From Sulfuricaulis sp. (GTDB lineage Bacteria > Pseudomonadota > Gammaproteobacteria > Acidiferrobacterales > Sulfurifustaceae), in assembly GCF_024653915.1 (NCBI RefSeq), contig NZ_JANLGY010000005.1:62001-126000 (forward strand): DNA of 64,000 nucleotides, in the 5' to 3' direction. Positions 1-6,713 of the stretch are shown one piece after another. The notes below the pieces were generated by a model that did no database searches, was not told where the DNA came from, and saw only the letters and a list, made by a program, of their open reading frames with translations. Numbering within the stretch: the stretch's first letter is position 1; every line of letters begins with the position of its first letter. Made by a program: the position numbers and the translations under genes.

Positions 1-492
1 TACAAACCGGAATTCCTGGCGCTGAATCCGAACGGCAAGGTGCCGGTCATTGACGATGATGGTTTCGTCGTGTGGGAATCGCAGGCGATCATGCGTTACC
101 TCGCCGACAAGCACAAAGCCAAAACGTGGTATCCGGTCGATCCCCGGGCGCGCGCCCACGTCGATGCGTGGCTGGACTGGAACCAGACGCGTCTTGGGCC
201 GGAGGCGGCCAAGATCATGTTTAACACCCATTTCGCCGGTGACAAGGGCAACCCGGCGGCGATTGAGGACGCCAAGAAATGGCTGCTAAAAATCCTGCCG
301 ATGATGGACGGGGAGCTGAAGCAGCGCAAATATCTCTGCGGCGATCAGCCGACGGTCGCGGACATCGCGGCGGCGACCAACCTTGCCTATCTGGAGATGT
401 GCCAATATGACCTGGGCACTTACCCAGCGGTGACAAAATGGTTTGGCGGCATGAAGGCACGTCCAAGCTTCACCAAAACCATCCCGAAATGA
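1..492 (+). CDS. Glutathione S-transferase family protein (5' end outside window)
   Basis: The reading frame is open from base 1 (YKPEFLALNPNGKVPV) to a TGA at 490-492, so the true start lies upstream. What remains is the end of the N-terminal thioredoxin fold, with the cis-proline segment NGKVPVI and the glutathione-contacting ES pair in VVWESQAIMRYLA, followed by the all-helical C-terminal domain ending in the GMKARPSF helix. GSTs conjugate or reduce substrates with glutathione in the cytoplasm; the substrate cannot be told from this sequence. An internal GTG at 40 could be taken for a start, but the conserved residues before it argue for a partial gene. Confidence 0.9.
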   Translation, partial: YKPEFLALNPNGKVPVIDDDGFVVWESQAIMRYLADKHKAKTWYPVDPRARAHVDAWLDWNQTRLGPEAAKIMFNTHFAGDKGNPAAIEDAKKWLLKILPMMDGELKQRKYLCGDQPTVADIAAATNLAYLEMCQYDLGTYPAVTKWFGGMKARPSFTKTIPK

Positions 493-511
493 TGTAACCG
501 TCCGCCGCTGT

Positions 512-1219
512 TTATTCCGGGTCGCGATCCTTGTGCAGGGCGCCGGATATCCGGCGCAACGCGCGCTCGAGCCGATCGTGGTAGATCATCGCGAACAGAA
601 CGATCAGCAGGCTCACGCCGATGACGGTGAAGAGCGCGGCGTAATGCGCGTCACGGAAGTAGGTTCCGCCCATGGTCAGCAGCACGGTGCCGAGCAGCCG
701 GCCGAAGGCCGAGACCAGCAGGAAATCGCGCTGCTGCATGTGGCCCAGGCCGAGCACGTAGCAAAGGATGTCCTTGGGAAAACCGGGAATCAGAAACAGC
801 AGGAACGCCAGCAGCAGGCCCTTGTGTTTCATCACGTAGTCGTAGCGATCGATGGTCTCGCGGCTGGCGAGCCGTTCCACGATCGGACGCCCCAGCCACC
901 GCGCCAGCATGAAAGCGATCCACGAGCCCAGGGTCAACCCGATGGTGGAATACACCACACCCCACCATGGCCCGAACAGAATGCCGCCCACAAAACCGGT
1001 GACCTCGCCGGGCAGCGGCGCGGCGACGACCTGCACGATTTGCATACCGATGAAAATGGTGGCGGCGTGCCGGGGATTTTCCTTGATGAACTGGAGCAGG
1101 TGGTTTTTGCTCGACAGCAGATCGATCATACCCGTGGCGTAAAGCACGTAGGCTATGCCGGCGATGATCGCGCCCGCCAGCAAAATCAGGAGTATCGTTT
1201 TTCTATCTGGTTTAAGCAT
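512..1219 (-). CDS. TVP38/TMEM64 (SNARE-associated, DedA-like) membrane protein
   Basis: This 235-residue protein has about five hydrophobic segments and the family signature region, including the PLPGEVTGFVGGILFG stretch (about residues 68-83), GSWIAFMLARWLGR and the LIPGFPKDILCYVLG motif. The family lies in the cytoplasmic membrane; many members are linked to phospholipid flipping or envelope homeostasis, but the substrate of this one is unknown. It is a single gene convergent with the GST gene, and its 5' side faces a region of gene remnants. The length fits the family and the ATG at 1219 begins with a positively charged MLKPDRK before the first membrane helix. Confidence 0.85.
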   Translation of the reverse strand: MLKPDRKTILLILLAGAIIAGIAYVLYATGMIDLLSSKNHLLQFIKENPRHAATIFIGMQIVQVVAAPLPGEVTGFVGGILFGPWWGVVYSTIGLTLGSWIAFMLARWLGRPIVERLASRETIDRYDYVMKHKGLLLAFLLFLIPGFPKDILCYVLGLGHMQQRDFLLVSAFGRLLGTVLLTMGGTYFRDAHYAALFTVIGVSLLIVLFAMIYHDRLERALRRISGALHKDRDPE

Positions 1220-1332
1220 GCGAGCAGCGCCAACGGCGAAAGATGAACCCGTTTTAATTCATTATGCTGATTTAAGTGAGCGGGATAAGGCCATCCTAGC
1301 ATCCGTGGCCTTGTACCCCCAAAGGCGGGGTT

Positions 1333-1488
1333 TTACAGCGTCAGCCGCCGGTAAATGTCCGAGACTTTCAGGGGCAGTTTGCGCACGTCGTCCACCAGTG
1401 TCCAGTTCACCGCGCCGTACATGTGCGCCAGGTAATCGCGGGCGGATTCATCAGTCGTGATGCAGAAGGGATGGATGCCGGCGCGCTG
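1333..1488 (-). pseudogene. Remnant: C-terminus of a CbbO/NorD-like VWA protein
   Basis: About 50 codons on the minus strand, ending at a stop at 1333-1335, encode GIHPFCITTDESARDYL, then AHMYGAVNWTLVDDVRKLPL and SDIYRRLTL. This matches the conserved end of NorD/CbbO proteins, which assist nitric oxide reductase or RuBisCO activation together with an AAA+ partner. The frame stays open upstream, but family likeness stops near 1488 and no start, VWA domain or partner gene is present. It is therefore a truncated 3' end. The family assignment is from memory of the motif. Confidence 0.7.
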
Positions 1489-1578
1489 TCGGGTGGTCCC
1501 GGGACGGATACCTGCAACGGTGGCAGCGGCACCGACACCACCGATGGGAGTTGTGAGACGGTGACGAGTATTCCCTGA
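1486..1578 (+). pseudogene. Remnant: C-terminus of an RTX-like (Gly/Asp/Thr-rich repeat) protein
   Basis: On the plus strand the frame reads LSGGPGTDTCNGGSGTDTT, then DGSCETVTSIP and a TGA at 1576-1578. The GGxGTDTCNGGxGTDT pattern followed by CETVT is typical of the end of hemolysin-type calcium-binding repeat proteins. Nothing upstream in this frame continues the repeats; it runs straight into the CbbO/NorD-like remnant on the other strand. A strong terminator follows 33 bases later and probably belonged to this lost gene. Confidence 0.6.
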
Positions 1579-1610
1579 AGACGATTGGAGAAGTACTGGG
1601 TAAAACTCAG

Positions 1611-1640
1611 GCAAAAAGCCCGCTTTCGCGGGCTTTTTGC
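1611..1640 (+). terminator. Rho-independent terminator
   Basis: A perfect 13-bp inverted repeat (GCAAAAAGCCCGC at 1611-1623 and its complement at 1628-1640) with a 4-base loop and A/T tracts on both outer sides, so it can act in either direction. It follows the RTX-like remnant and precedes the kinase gene. Confidence 0.85.
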
Positions 1641-1737
1641 TGTCTGGCACCGGGTGGTTGGCAGGGGCATATCGCCGTGCCTTGCCTATACTTGTCAGGT
1701 AAACGCCGGCACTTCTGCGCCGCCCGAAAATACAGGC

Positions 1738-3141
1738 ATGCAATCGTCCGAAATAAAAACCCAGATTCTTTCGCACTCGCCCGAGATGGCGCCCGCCACG
1801 GCGCAGAATATTGCCGAGGCATTAGCGGCGCGCTACGAAATCCTGGATCCTCTTGGTGAAGGCGGGATGGGCATGGTTTACAGGGTGCGGGATCGCGAGA
1901 CCACCGAGATCCTGGCGCTTAAGCTGTTGCGCCCCGAAATCGCGCGCGACCCGGCGATGATGGATCGCTTCAAGAACGAAATACGCCTCGCGCATCGCAT
2001 TACACACAAGAATGTCTGCCGCATTTACGATTTCAACCGCGTCGACGATCTGGCTTTCTTCACCATGGAATACGTGGATGGCGAAAGTCTGCGCGCCTAC
2101 CTCAAGCGCGCGGGCAAACTGACGCCGGAGCGTGTCATCGATCTGACACGTCAGATCACCGCTGGCCTGAGTGAGGCGCATGCGCAGGGCGTGATACACC
2201 GCGATCTCAAACCGGAGAATGTCATGCTCGGCCGGGATGGTCTGGTGAAGCTGCTCGATTTCGGAATTGCCCGCGCCATTGAAAGTGATGTCGTCGCGGC
2301 GCGCACTATCATGGGTACGCCAGAATACATGGCCCCCGAGCAGTCGCAGGGCAAGGCGATCGATCAGCGTGCGGACCTGTATGCCTTGGGGCTCATTCTC
2401 TACGAATGCCTGACGGGCCGACGTGCATTTTCCGGCGCCACCCCGGTGGAAATCGCGCTCAAGCAACTCAAGGAGAAGCCCCTGCCGCCGAGGAAATTTT
2501 TATCCTCCGTGCCGCCAATTCTTGAAGCGGCCGTCATGCGCTGCCTGGAGAAGGAGCCAGCGCGCCGATTTGCCAGTGCCTCTGAGCTCCAGCGCGCACT
2601 GGTTCAACCCGGCACCCTTTCGCAACAAGCGCCGCGTATGCGCATGACCGCTGTGTTTGTGATTGTCGGAATGCTGGCGGTGCTGGGAACTTACAGAATG
2701 GTGAATCGGCAAGACCAGCCAGCCGCGTCGTCTCAGGTGCAAGAGGCTTCGGCCAACCTGCCGGATCGCCAACAGATACCGGAAGAGCTGGTCAAACTGT
2801 TCGAGGCGGCAAAACAGGGTGACGCCGCTGCACAGGAGCGAATTGGACGTTTATATCTTGAGGGGCCGGCGCGCGACCGCGACGAACGCAAGGCGTTTTT
2901 CTGGACCCGTCGCGCCGCGCTCAGCGGCGACGGCAATGCGCAATACACGCTGGGACAGATGTACGAAAGCGGCCGCGGTGCACCGCATAATCTGGTCGGC
3001 GCCGTTGTCTGGTACCAGATTGCTTTGCGATCGGGCAATGAATCGTCGCGCGCGTCTTACGAGCGCCTGAAAGAGCAGCTTTCCAGCGACGAAATGGCCG
3101 AGGCGGAGCAGCAGCTGCACAGGCTGCGACGGGATCGCTGA
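1738..3141 (+). CDS. Membrane-anchored Ser/Thr protein kinase with C-terminal Sel1 repeats
   Basis: Start chosen at ATG 1738; the open frame continues upstream to 1585, but that extension would translate the terminator at 1611-1640. The 467-residue product has a complete Hanks-type kinase domain: glycine loop GEGGMGMVY (40-48), catalytic lysine in LALKLL (62), HRDLKPEN (154-161), DFG (174-176) and the GTPEYMAPEQ activation segment (193-202). One membrane helix lies at about 303-319, then two or so Sel1-type repeats (about 375-450, with AQYTLGQMYESGRG) that would be periplasmic. It phosphorylates Ser/Thr of unknown targets. The periplasmic Sel1 part could sense or dock a partner. Confidence 0.88.
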   Translation: MQSSEIKTQILSHSPEMAPATAQNIAEALAARYEILDPLGEGGMGMVYRVRDRETTEILALKLLRPEIARDPAMMDRFKNEIRLAHRITHKNVCRIYDFNRVDDLAFFTMEYVDGESLRAYLKRAGKLTPERVIDLTRQITAGLSEAHAQGVIHRDLKPENVMLGRDGLVKLLDFGIARAIESDVVAARTIMGTPEYMAPEQSQGKAIDQRADLYALGLILYECLTGRRAFSGATPVEIALKQLKEKPLPPRKFLSSVPPILEAAVMRCLEKEPARRFASASELQRALVQPGTLSQQAPRMRMTAVFVIVGMLAVLGTYRMVNRQDQPAASSQVQEASANLPDRQQIPEELVKLFEAAKQGDAAAQERIGRLYLEGPARDRDERKAFFWTRRAALSGDGNAQYTLGQMYESGRGAPHNLVGAVVWYQIALRSGNESSRASYERLKEQLSSDEMAEAEQQLHRLRRDR

Positions 3142-3166
3142 CACCGGGCAGGGGGAAGCACTTTAG

Positions 3167-4444
3167 CTAGAGACTGCGGACGAGGTTGCGTCCTTCGTGT
3201 TTGGCGGTGTAAAGCGCCTGGTCGGCGGCCTGGATGAGGGCGGCGGCGGTGTCACCGTGTCCGGGGAAAATGGCAAGACCGATGCTGACCGTAACGTGGA
3301 CCATGTCGCCCTGGGGTGTGGTGGTGATGGAATCCTCCACTGTCGCGCGTATGCGTTCTGCGACGATGCGCACCCCTTCTTCCTCCGTTTCGGGAAGGAT
3401 CACGGCCAGTTCTTCGCCGCCGTAGCGGCAGACCGCATCCACCGGCCGGACGTTCAGCTGAATCAGGTCAGCCACGGTAATCAGTACCTCGTCGCCCGCC
3501 TGGTGACCATAACGATCGTTGACGTTCTTGAAATGGTCGATGTCGAGCATCATGACGGAGAGCGGCCGGCGGTAACGGCGGGCGCGCTGAACTTCCTCTT
3601 GCAGCCGCTTCTCAAGTTCCCGGCGGTTATAGAGCCCGGTCAGGCCGTCGCGAACGGATAACTCCTCCAGTTTTTGCCGGTGCGCCAGCAGTCGCTCGGC
3701 CATGGTGTTGAATTCCATCGCGAGGTGGCCGATCTCGTCATGGTTATTGAGCGTTAATCGATAGGAAAGGTCTTCATTCGCGAAATGCGCCACGCCTTTC
3801 TCGAATTCACGCAAGGGCATCAGGACGGATCGCGCCAGCCACACAGCGCCAACAACGGCGATCAGCAGGCCAATTCCGACCGCGGCAGAAATGATCAACA
3901 AAAAGCGTTTTTCCGATGCATTGATGTCGGCGCGTAGCATGTTGATCTCGGTGTAGTAGGTGTCGTACATCCGGTCCAGCGTGAACATGATCTGGTTCAC
4001 GCGCTGGTCCAGTTGGTACAGCGCTGCCCTGGAGGCGTCCGATGAAAAGATGACGTTGGCCAGCACCACGCTGTCTTTCCATTCGCGCCGGACATTGGCC
4101 AGCAGGGACTGTTCCTGTGCCCCGAAAAAGGGCTTCTCCAGCATCTCCGCGACGACAGCCTCCACGCCCTGCGCCTCGGATTCGAACTGGGTTCTCAGGG
4201 CGTAGCGCGGCGTTAACACATGGTCCTTGACCAGGACGTAAGATTTACGAATCTGGTTTTGCAGGCGTGAGGTCGTCTGAAGCTTGTAAACCGGTTGCTC
4301 GACGATCCGGTTCAGGGTGTTGGCCGCGTGTCCCAGAAAAATACTCGAACCGACCGCCACCACGACCAGGGGAATAAAAACGATTCCCATCGCGAGCAGA
4401 AACCGGCTTCGCAAGGACAGGCTGGTGAAGAAGAAAGGTTTCAT
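3167..4444 (-). CDS. Diguanylate cyclase with periplasmic sensor, HAMP and GGDEF domains
   Basis: A 425-residue membrane protein: helix 1 at about 14-36, a helical periplasmic region, helix 2 at about 181-203, a HAMP linker (about 204-257) and a GGDEF domain (about 262-425). The catalytic motif is GGEEL (342-346), with the metal-binding LDID (299-302). RPVD at 333-336 sits five residues before GGEEL, exactly where the inhibitory I-site belongs, so the enzyme should make c-di-GMP and be product-inhibited. The periplasmic region resembles a four-helix-bundle sensor; its ligand is unknown. It is convergent with the kinase gene and ends 25 bases from it. Confidence 0.9.
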   Translation of the reverse strand: MKPFFFTSLSLRSRFLLAMGIVFIPLVVVAVGSSIFLGHAANTLNRIVEQPVYKLQTTSRLQNQIRKSYVLVKDHVLTPRYALRTQFESEAQGVEAVVAEMLEKPFFGAQEQSLLANVRREWKDSVVLANVIFSSDASRAALYQLDQRVNQIMFTLDRMYDTYYTEINMLRADINASEKRFLLIISAAVGIGLLIAVVGAVWLARSVLMPLREFEKGVAHFANEDLSYRLTLNNHDEIGHLAMEFNTMAERLLAHRQKLEELSVRDGLTGLYNRRELEKRLQEEVQRARRYRRPLSVMMLDIDHFKNVNDRYGHQAGDEVLITVADLIQLNVRPVDAVCRYGGEELAVILPETEEEGVRIVAERIRATVEDSITTTPQGDMVHVTVSIGLAIFPGHGDTAAALIQAADQALYTAKHEGRNLVRSL

Positions 4445-4699
4445 CAGAGGCGGTCCCTCGCCGCGTTCGGCAATCCTGAGGCAGAATTCGTCTTGATGTC
4501 GTTAATTTAAAGTATAGTCCGGCACTCAGTTTTTCACGGTTAACCGCGGGAATATGCGCGTAACCGCCTGTTATGGATTGTTAAAGAGTGCGGTGGGTAA
4601 CCTGCTTCATGTCATTGATAGAAGAGGGCGGCGGGAGTATTTGTAAAAAGGTCGAGGCACAAGCCTGCATGTTTTGTTATCCACCGTAAGGAGCATGTC

Positions 4700-4897
4700 A
4701 TGCGCATATCGACGACTGATCCCATCTCCGGCGCCGATGTCAAAAATACCGAGAAGAGCCCGCTCGTTCTCGAAGGAAAAAGCGAAAATGCGCTCAAAAT
4801 TTATTTTGAGAACGAGGAGAATAAAGAAGTGAGGATTGCTTGCAGTGACCACGATGGTGCAGTCGGTAAGACACCCGCGAATCTGGCTGATTTCTGA
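4700..4897 (+). CDS. Hypothetical small protein, 65 aa
   Basis: An ATG at 4700 is preceded by a good ribosome-binding site (GTAAGGAGC, about 7 bases upstream). The product is acidic and hydrophilic, with no membrane segment or cysteine pair, and I do not recognise its family. A long leader (from about 4500, with TATAGT near 4514) separates it from the divergent diguanylate cyclase gene. The strong start signal and lack of a competing frame support it as a real gene. Confidence 0.5.
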   Translation: MRISTTDPISGADVKNTEKSPLVLEGKSENALKIYFENEENKEVRIACSDHDGAVGKTPANLADF

Positions 4898-5019
4898 AGT
4901 ATCCCAATCTCCCCTGCCTTGTCTGATTTCCGGTCCCGACCGGCCTGTCAGGCTTTGTTGTCGCATCGTGGTTATGGCATGCTGCGGACTCTTTTGCGCT
5001 CAGCGTCGATTACCAAGGC

Positions 5020-5133
5020 ATGATGGAATTCTGGCAACACTTGCAAGATTGGTGGGGGACCACACTGTTCACGATGGGGGATACCCCGGTCAGCACGGAC
5101 GGCCTGTTCCGCGCCGTCATCGATCCTGCATGA
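5020..5133 (+). pseudogene. Short ORF resembling the N-terminus of an MscS-type channel
   Basis: Two adjacent ATGs (5020, 5023) open a 37-codon frame, MMEFWQHLQDWW, then TTLFTMGDTPVSTDGLFRAV and a stop overlapping the next start as ATGA. The pattern of an amphipathic W-rich start, then LF-x-(L/M)-G-x-TP-V and a helix start, resembles the first residues of small mechanosensitive channels, but the frame stops before any membrane helix. It may be a broken 5' fragment or simply a leader ORF translationally coupled to the YkgJ-like gene. The identification is weak. Confidence 0.3.
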
Positions 5134-5528
5134 GCGAACCCGGTGGTCTCAAGCGCCGCTTTGCCTGTACCGGCTGCGGCGAATGCTGCACCGGCCGCGG
5201 CAGTTATGTCATCGAAGTCAGCCGCGCCGAGCAGCGCCGCATACAGCGCTTCCTCGGCATCACGTGGTCCTGGCTGCGGCGCCGCTACGTATTCCGTTTC
5301 GATGACGAAACCGAGAGTGTTCGCATGCATCCCAATGGAGACTGCGTATTTCTCGATGATGACCGGCGTTGCCGCATTTATTCCGTCCGACCAAAACAAT
5401 GCCGTACCTATCCGTTCTGGCCGGAGCTCGCGACTCGTAAGGCATGGCAAGAAGAAACACGGCGTTGCGAAGGCATCGGGAGTGGCCCGGTTATTTCGCT
5501 GGTGCGGTTTCAGCCGGGGCGGAAATAA
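5130..5528 (+). CDS. YkgJ-family cysteine-cluster protein
   Basis: The 132-residue product starts at ATG 5130, inside the ATGA overlap with the preceding short ORF. It has the family's cysteine pattern: CTGCGECC near residues 13-20, then a downstream NGDCVFLDDDRRCRIYSVRP with CRTYPFW. This is the PF03692 (YkgJ/CxxCxxCC) zinc- or iron-chelating domain, whose role is unknown. The frame is open further upstream, but residues before 5130 show no family likeness. Confidence 0.8.
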   Translation: MSEPGGLKRRFACTGCGECCTGRGSYVIEVSRAEQRRIQRFLGITWSWLRRRYVFRFDDETESVRMHPNGDCVFLDDDRRCRIYSVRPKQCRTYPFWPELATRKAWQEETRRCEGIGSGPVISLVRFQPGRK

Positions 5529-5588
5529 GCTGATTGATGGCAGGTTTGTAGCATTCCCGGCGCTGGCCGCGTCCGAGCACGAAGATGA

Positions 5589-6299
5589 TCAGCCTGGATC
5601 TGGCATGCTGCGCTTGCTGTCCAGCCACTTGAGTAGCGGCTCCCACTGTTCGATGTCGCGCGCCACCTGGGAGCGCGATAGATCGAAAATCCCCAACCCG
5701 CGCGCATCGGCCACCAGATAATTCTGGCTCTCGCGCAGGGTGGCAATAAACGGAATTCGGAGACGCGTGAGAAAGCGCTCGAGATTGTGATAGATCTGGG
5801 TGTTGAGCGTGGAGTAATTGATGCTCATGCGGCTCAGCACGCTCTCCATGCCGTTCTGGATCGAGCTGTTCTCGCGCACGCGGTTGGCGACCACCGCCAG
5901 GCGCGTTTCATCCCGCACGATTTTTCCCACCAGCAGCGCCTCGTGAATGAAATGTGCGGCGGCGCGGATGTCGGTCGGCGAGGGCAACACCGGGATGATC
6001 ACCGTCTGCGCGCGCCGCACCAGCGCTGTCAGATCGGGGCCGTGTGCGCCGGCGGGTACGTCCATGATGACGTAATCGGTGGAGCGTGGCACGCGCACTG
6101 TATCGCGCCACGCCGCGATGCCGCGAATCGGCGGGCGGTCCTGCGGGCGCGCTTCGAGCCACTCCATGCTCGATCCTTGCCGGTCGAAATCCGCGATCAC
6201 CACGGATTTCCCCTGCGAGGCGTAGTAGCTGGCGAGATTGGTCGCGAGTGTGCTTTTCCCGCAGCCGCCTTTGGCGTTGAGCAGCATGATTTTGCGCAT
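5589..6299 (-). CDS. ParA/MinD-type ATPase
   Basis: A 236-residue P-loop ATPase with a deviant Walker A motif, KGGCGKSTLATNLA (about residues 10-23), DFDRQGSS (switch I) and YVIMDVPAG (Walker B). A clear ribosome-binding site (AAGGAAAG) precedes ATG 6299. Proteins of this type position chromosomes, plasmids or membrane complexes. No parB, parS-like repeat or minC/minE lies nearby, so this is an orphan whose cargo is unknown. It lies downstream of ccoS on the same strand, about 210 bases away. Confidence 0.88.
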   Translation of the reverse strand: MRKIMLLNAKGGCGKSTLATNLASYYASQGKSVVIADFDRQGSSMEWLEARPQDRPPIRGIAAWRDTVRVPRSTDYVIMDVPAGAHGPDLTALVRRAQTVIIPVLPSPTDIRAAAHFIHEALLVGKIVRDETRLAVVANRVRENSSIQNGMESVLSRMSINYSTLNTQIYHNLERFLTRLRIPFIATLRESQNYLVADARGLGIFDLSRSQVARDIEQWEPLLKWLDSKRSMPDPG

Positions 6300-6508
6300 G
6301 ATCTTTCCTTAGGAGTGGCACACGTGTGTCGGGAGGGAATAGCAGGCCGGGACGGTCAGGTAACCGTTGTGAACATATCGGAACGCAAGTCGCGCGCTTT
6401 GTGAGTTGTGTTTTTTTGCGCTCATGGCCATCTCGGCTGGTGGGCGACTGTAAGTTTATTCCAGCACGCCGGAAACCTCTACCGGTTTGCCGGGATCCGG
6501 GCCGGGCT

Positions 6509-6709
6509 TCAGTGTGGGTGCGGCGGCTTCTTTCGGCCGGGCTTGCTGTCCTGCGAGGGACGGGGTTTATCGTCCTCATCCATGAGTATCCGGTGTGCCG
6601 GTCCTTCCAGGTCATCGAACTGCCCGGAGCGAATCGACCACAAAAAGGCCCACACAATCACCCCGGCCAGGATCACGGCGAGTGGCACCAGCAGATAGAG
6701 GATTTCCAT
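6509..6709 (-). CDS. ccoS: cbb3-type cytochrome oxidase assembly protein CcoS
   Basis: A 66-residue protein with one N-terminal membrane helix (about residues 4-25), then the typical CcoS sequence FLWSIRSGQFDDLEGPAHRI and a charged, proline-rich tail. CcoS is needed for cofactor insertion into the cbb3 oxidase. It lies 4 bases after ccoI on the same strand, the usual ccoIS arrangement, so it is probably translated from the same transcript. Confidence 0.93.
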   Translation of the reverse strand: MEILYLLVPLAVILAGVIVWAFLWSIRSGQFDDLEGPAHRILMDEDDKPRPSQDSKPGRKKPPHPH

Positions 6710-6713
6710 GGGT

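Noticed and set aside
1585-1737. N-terminal extension of the Ser/Thr kinase
   Set aside because: It would translate through a perfect terminator hairpin and shows no kinase likeness.
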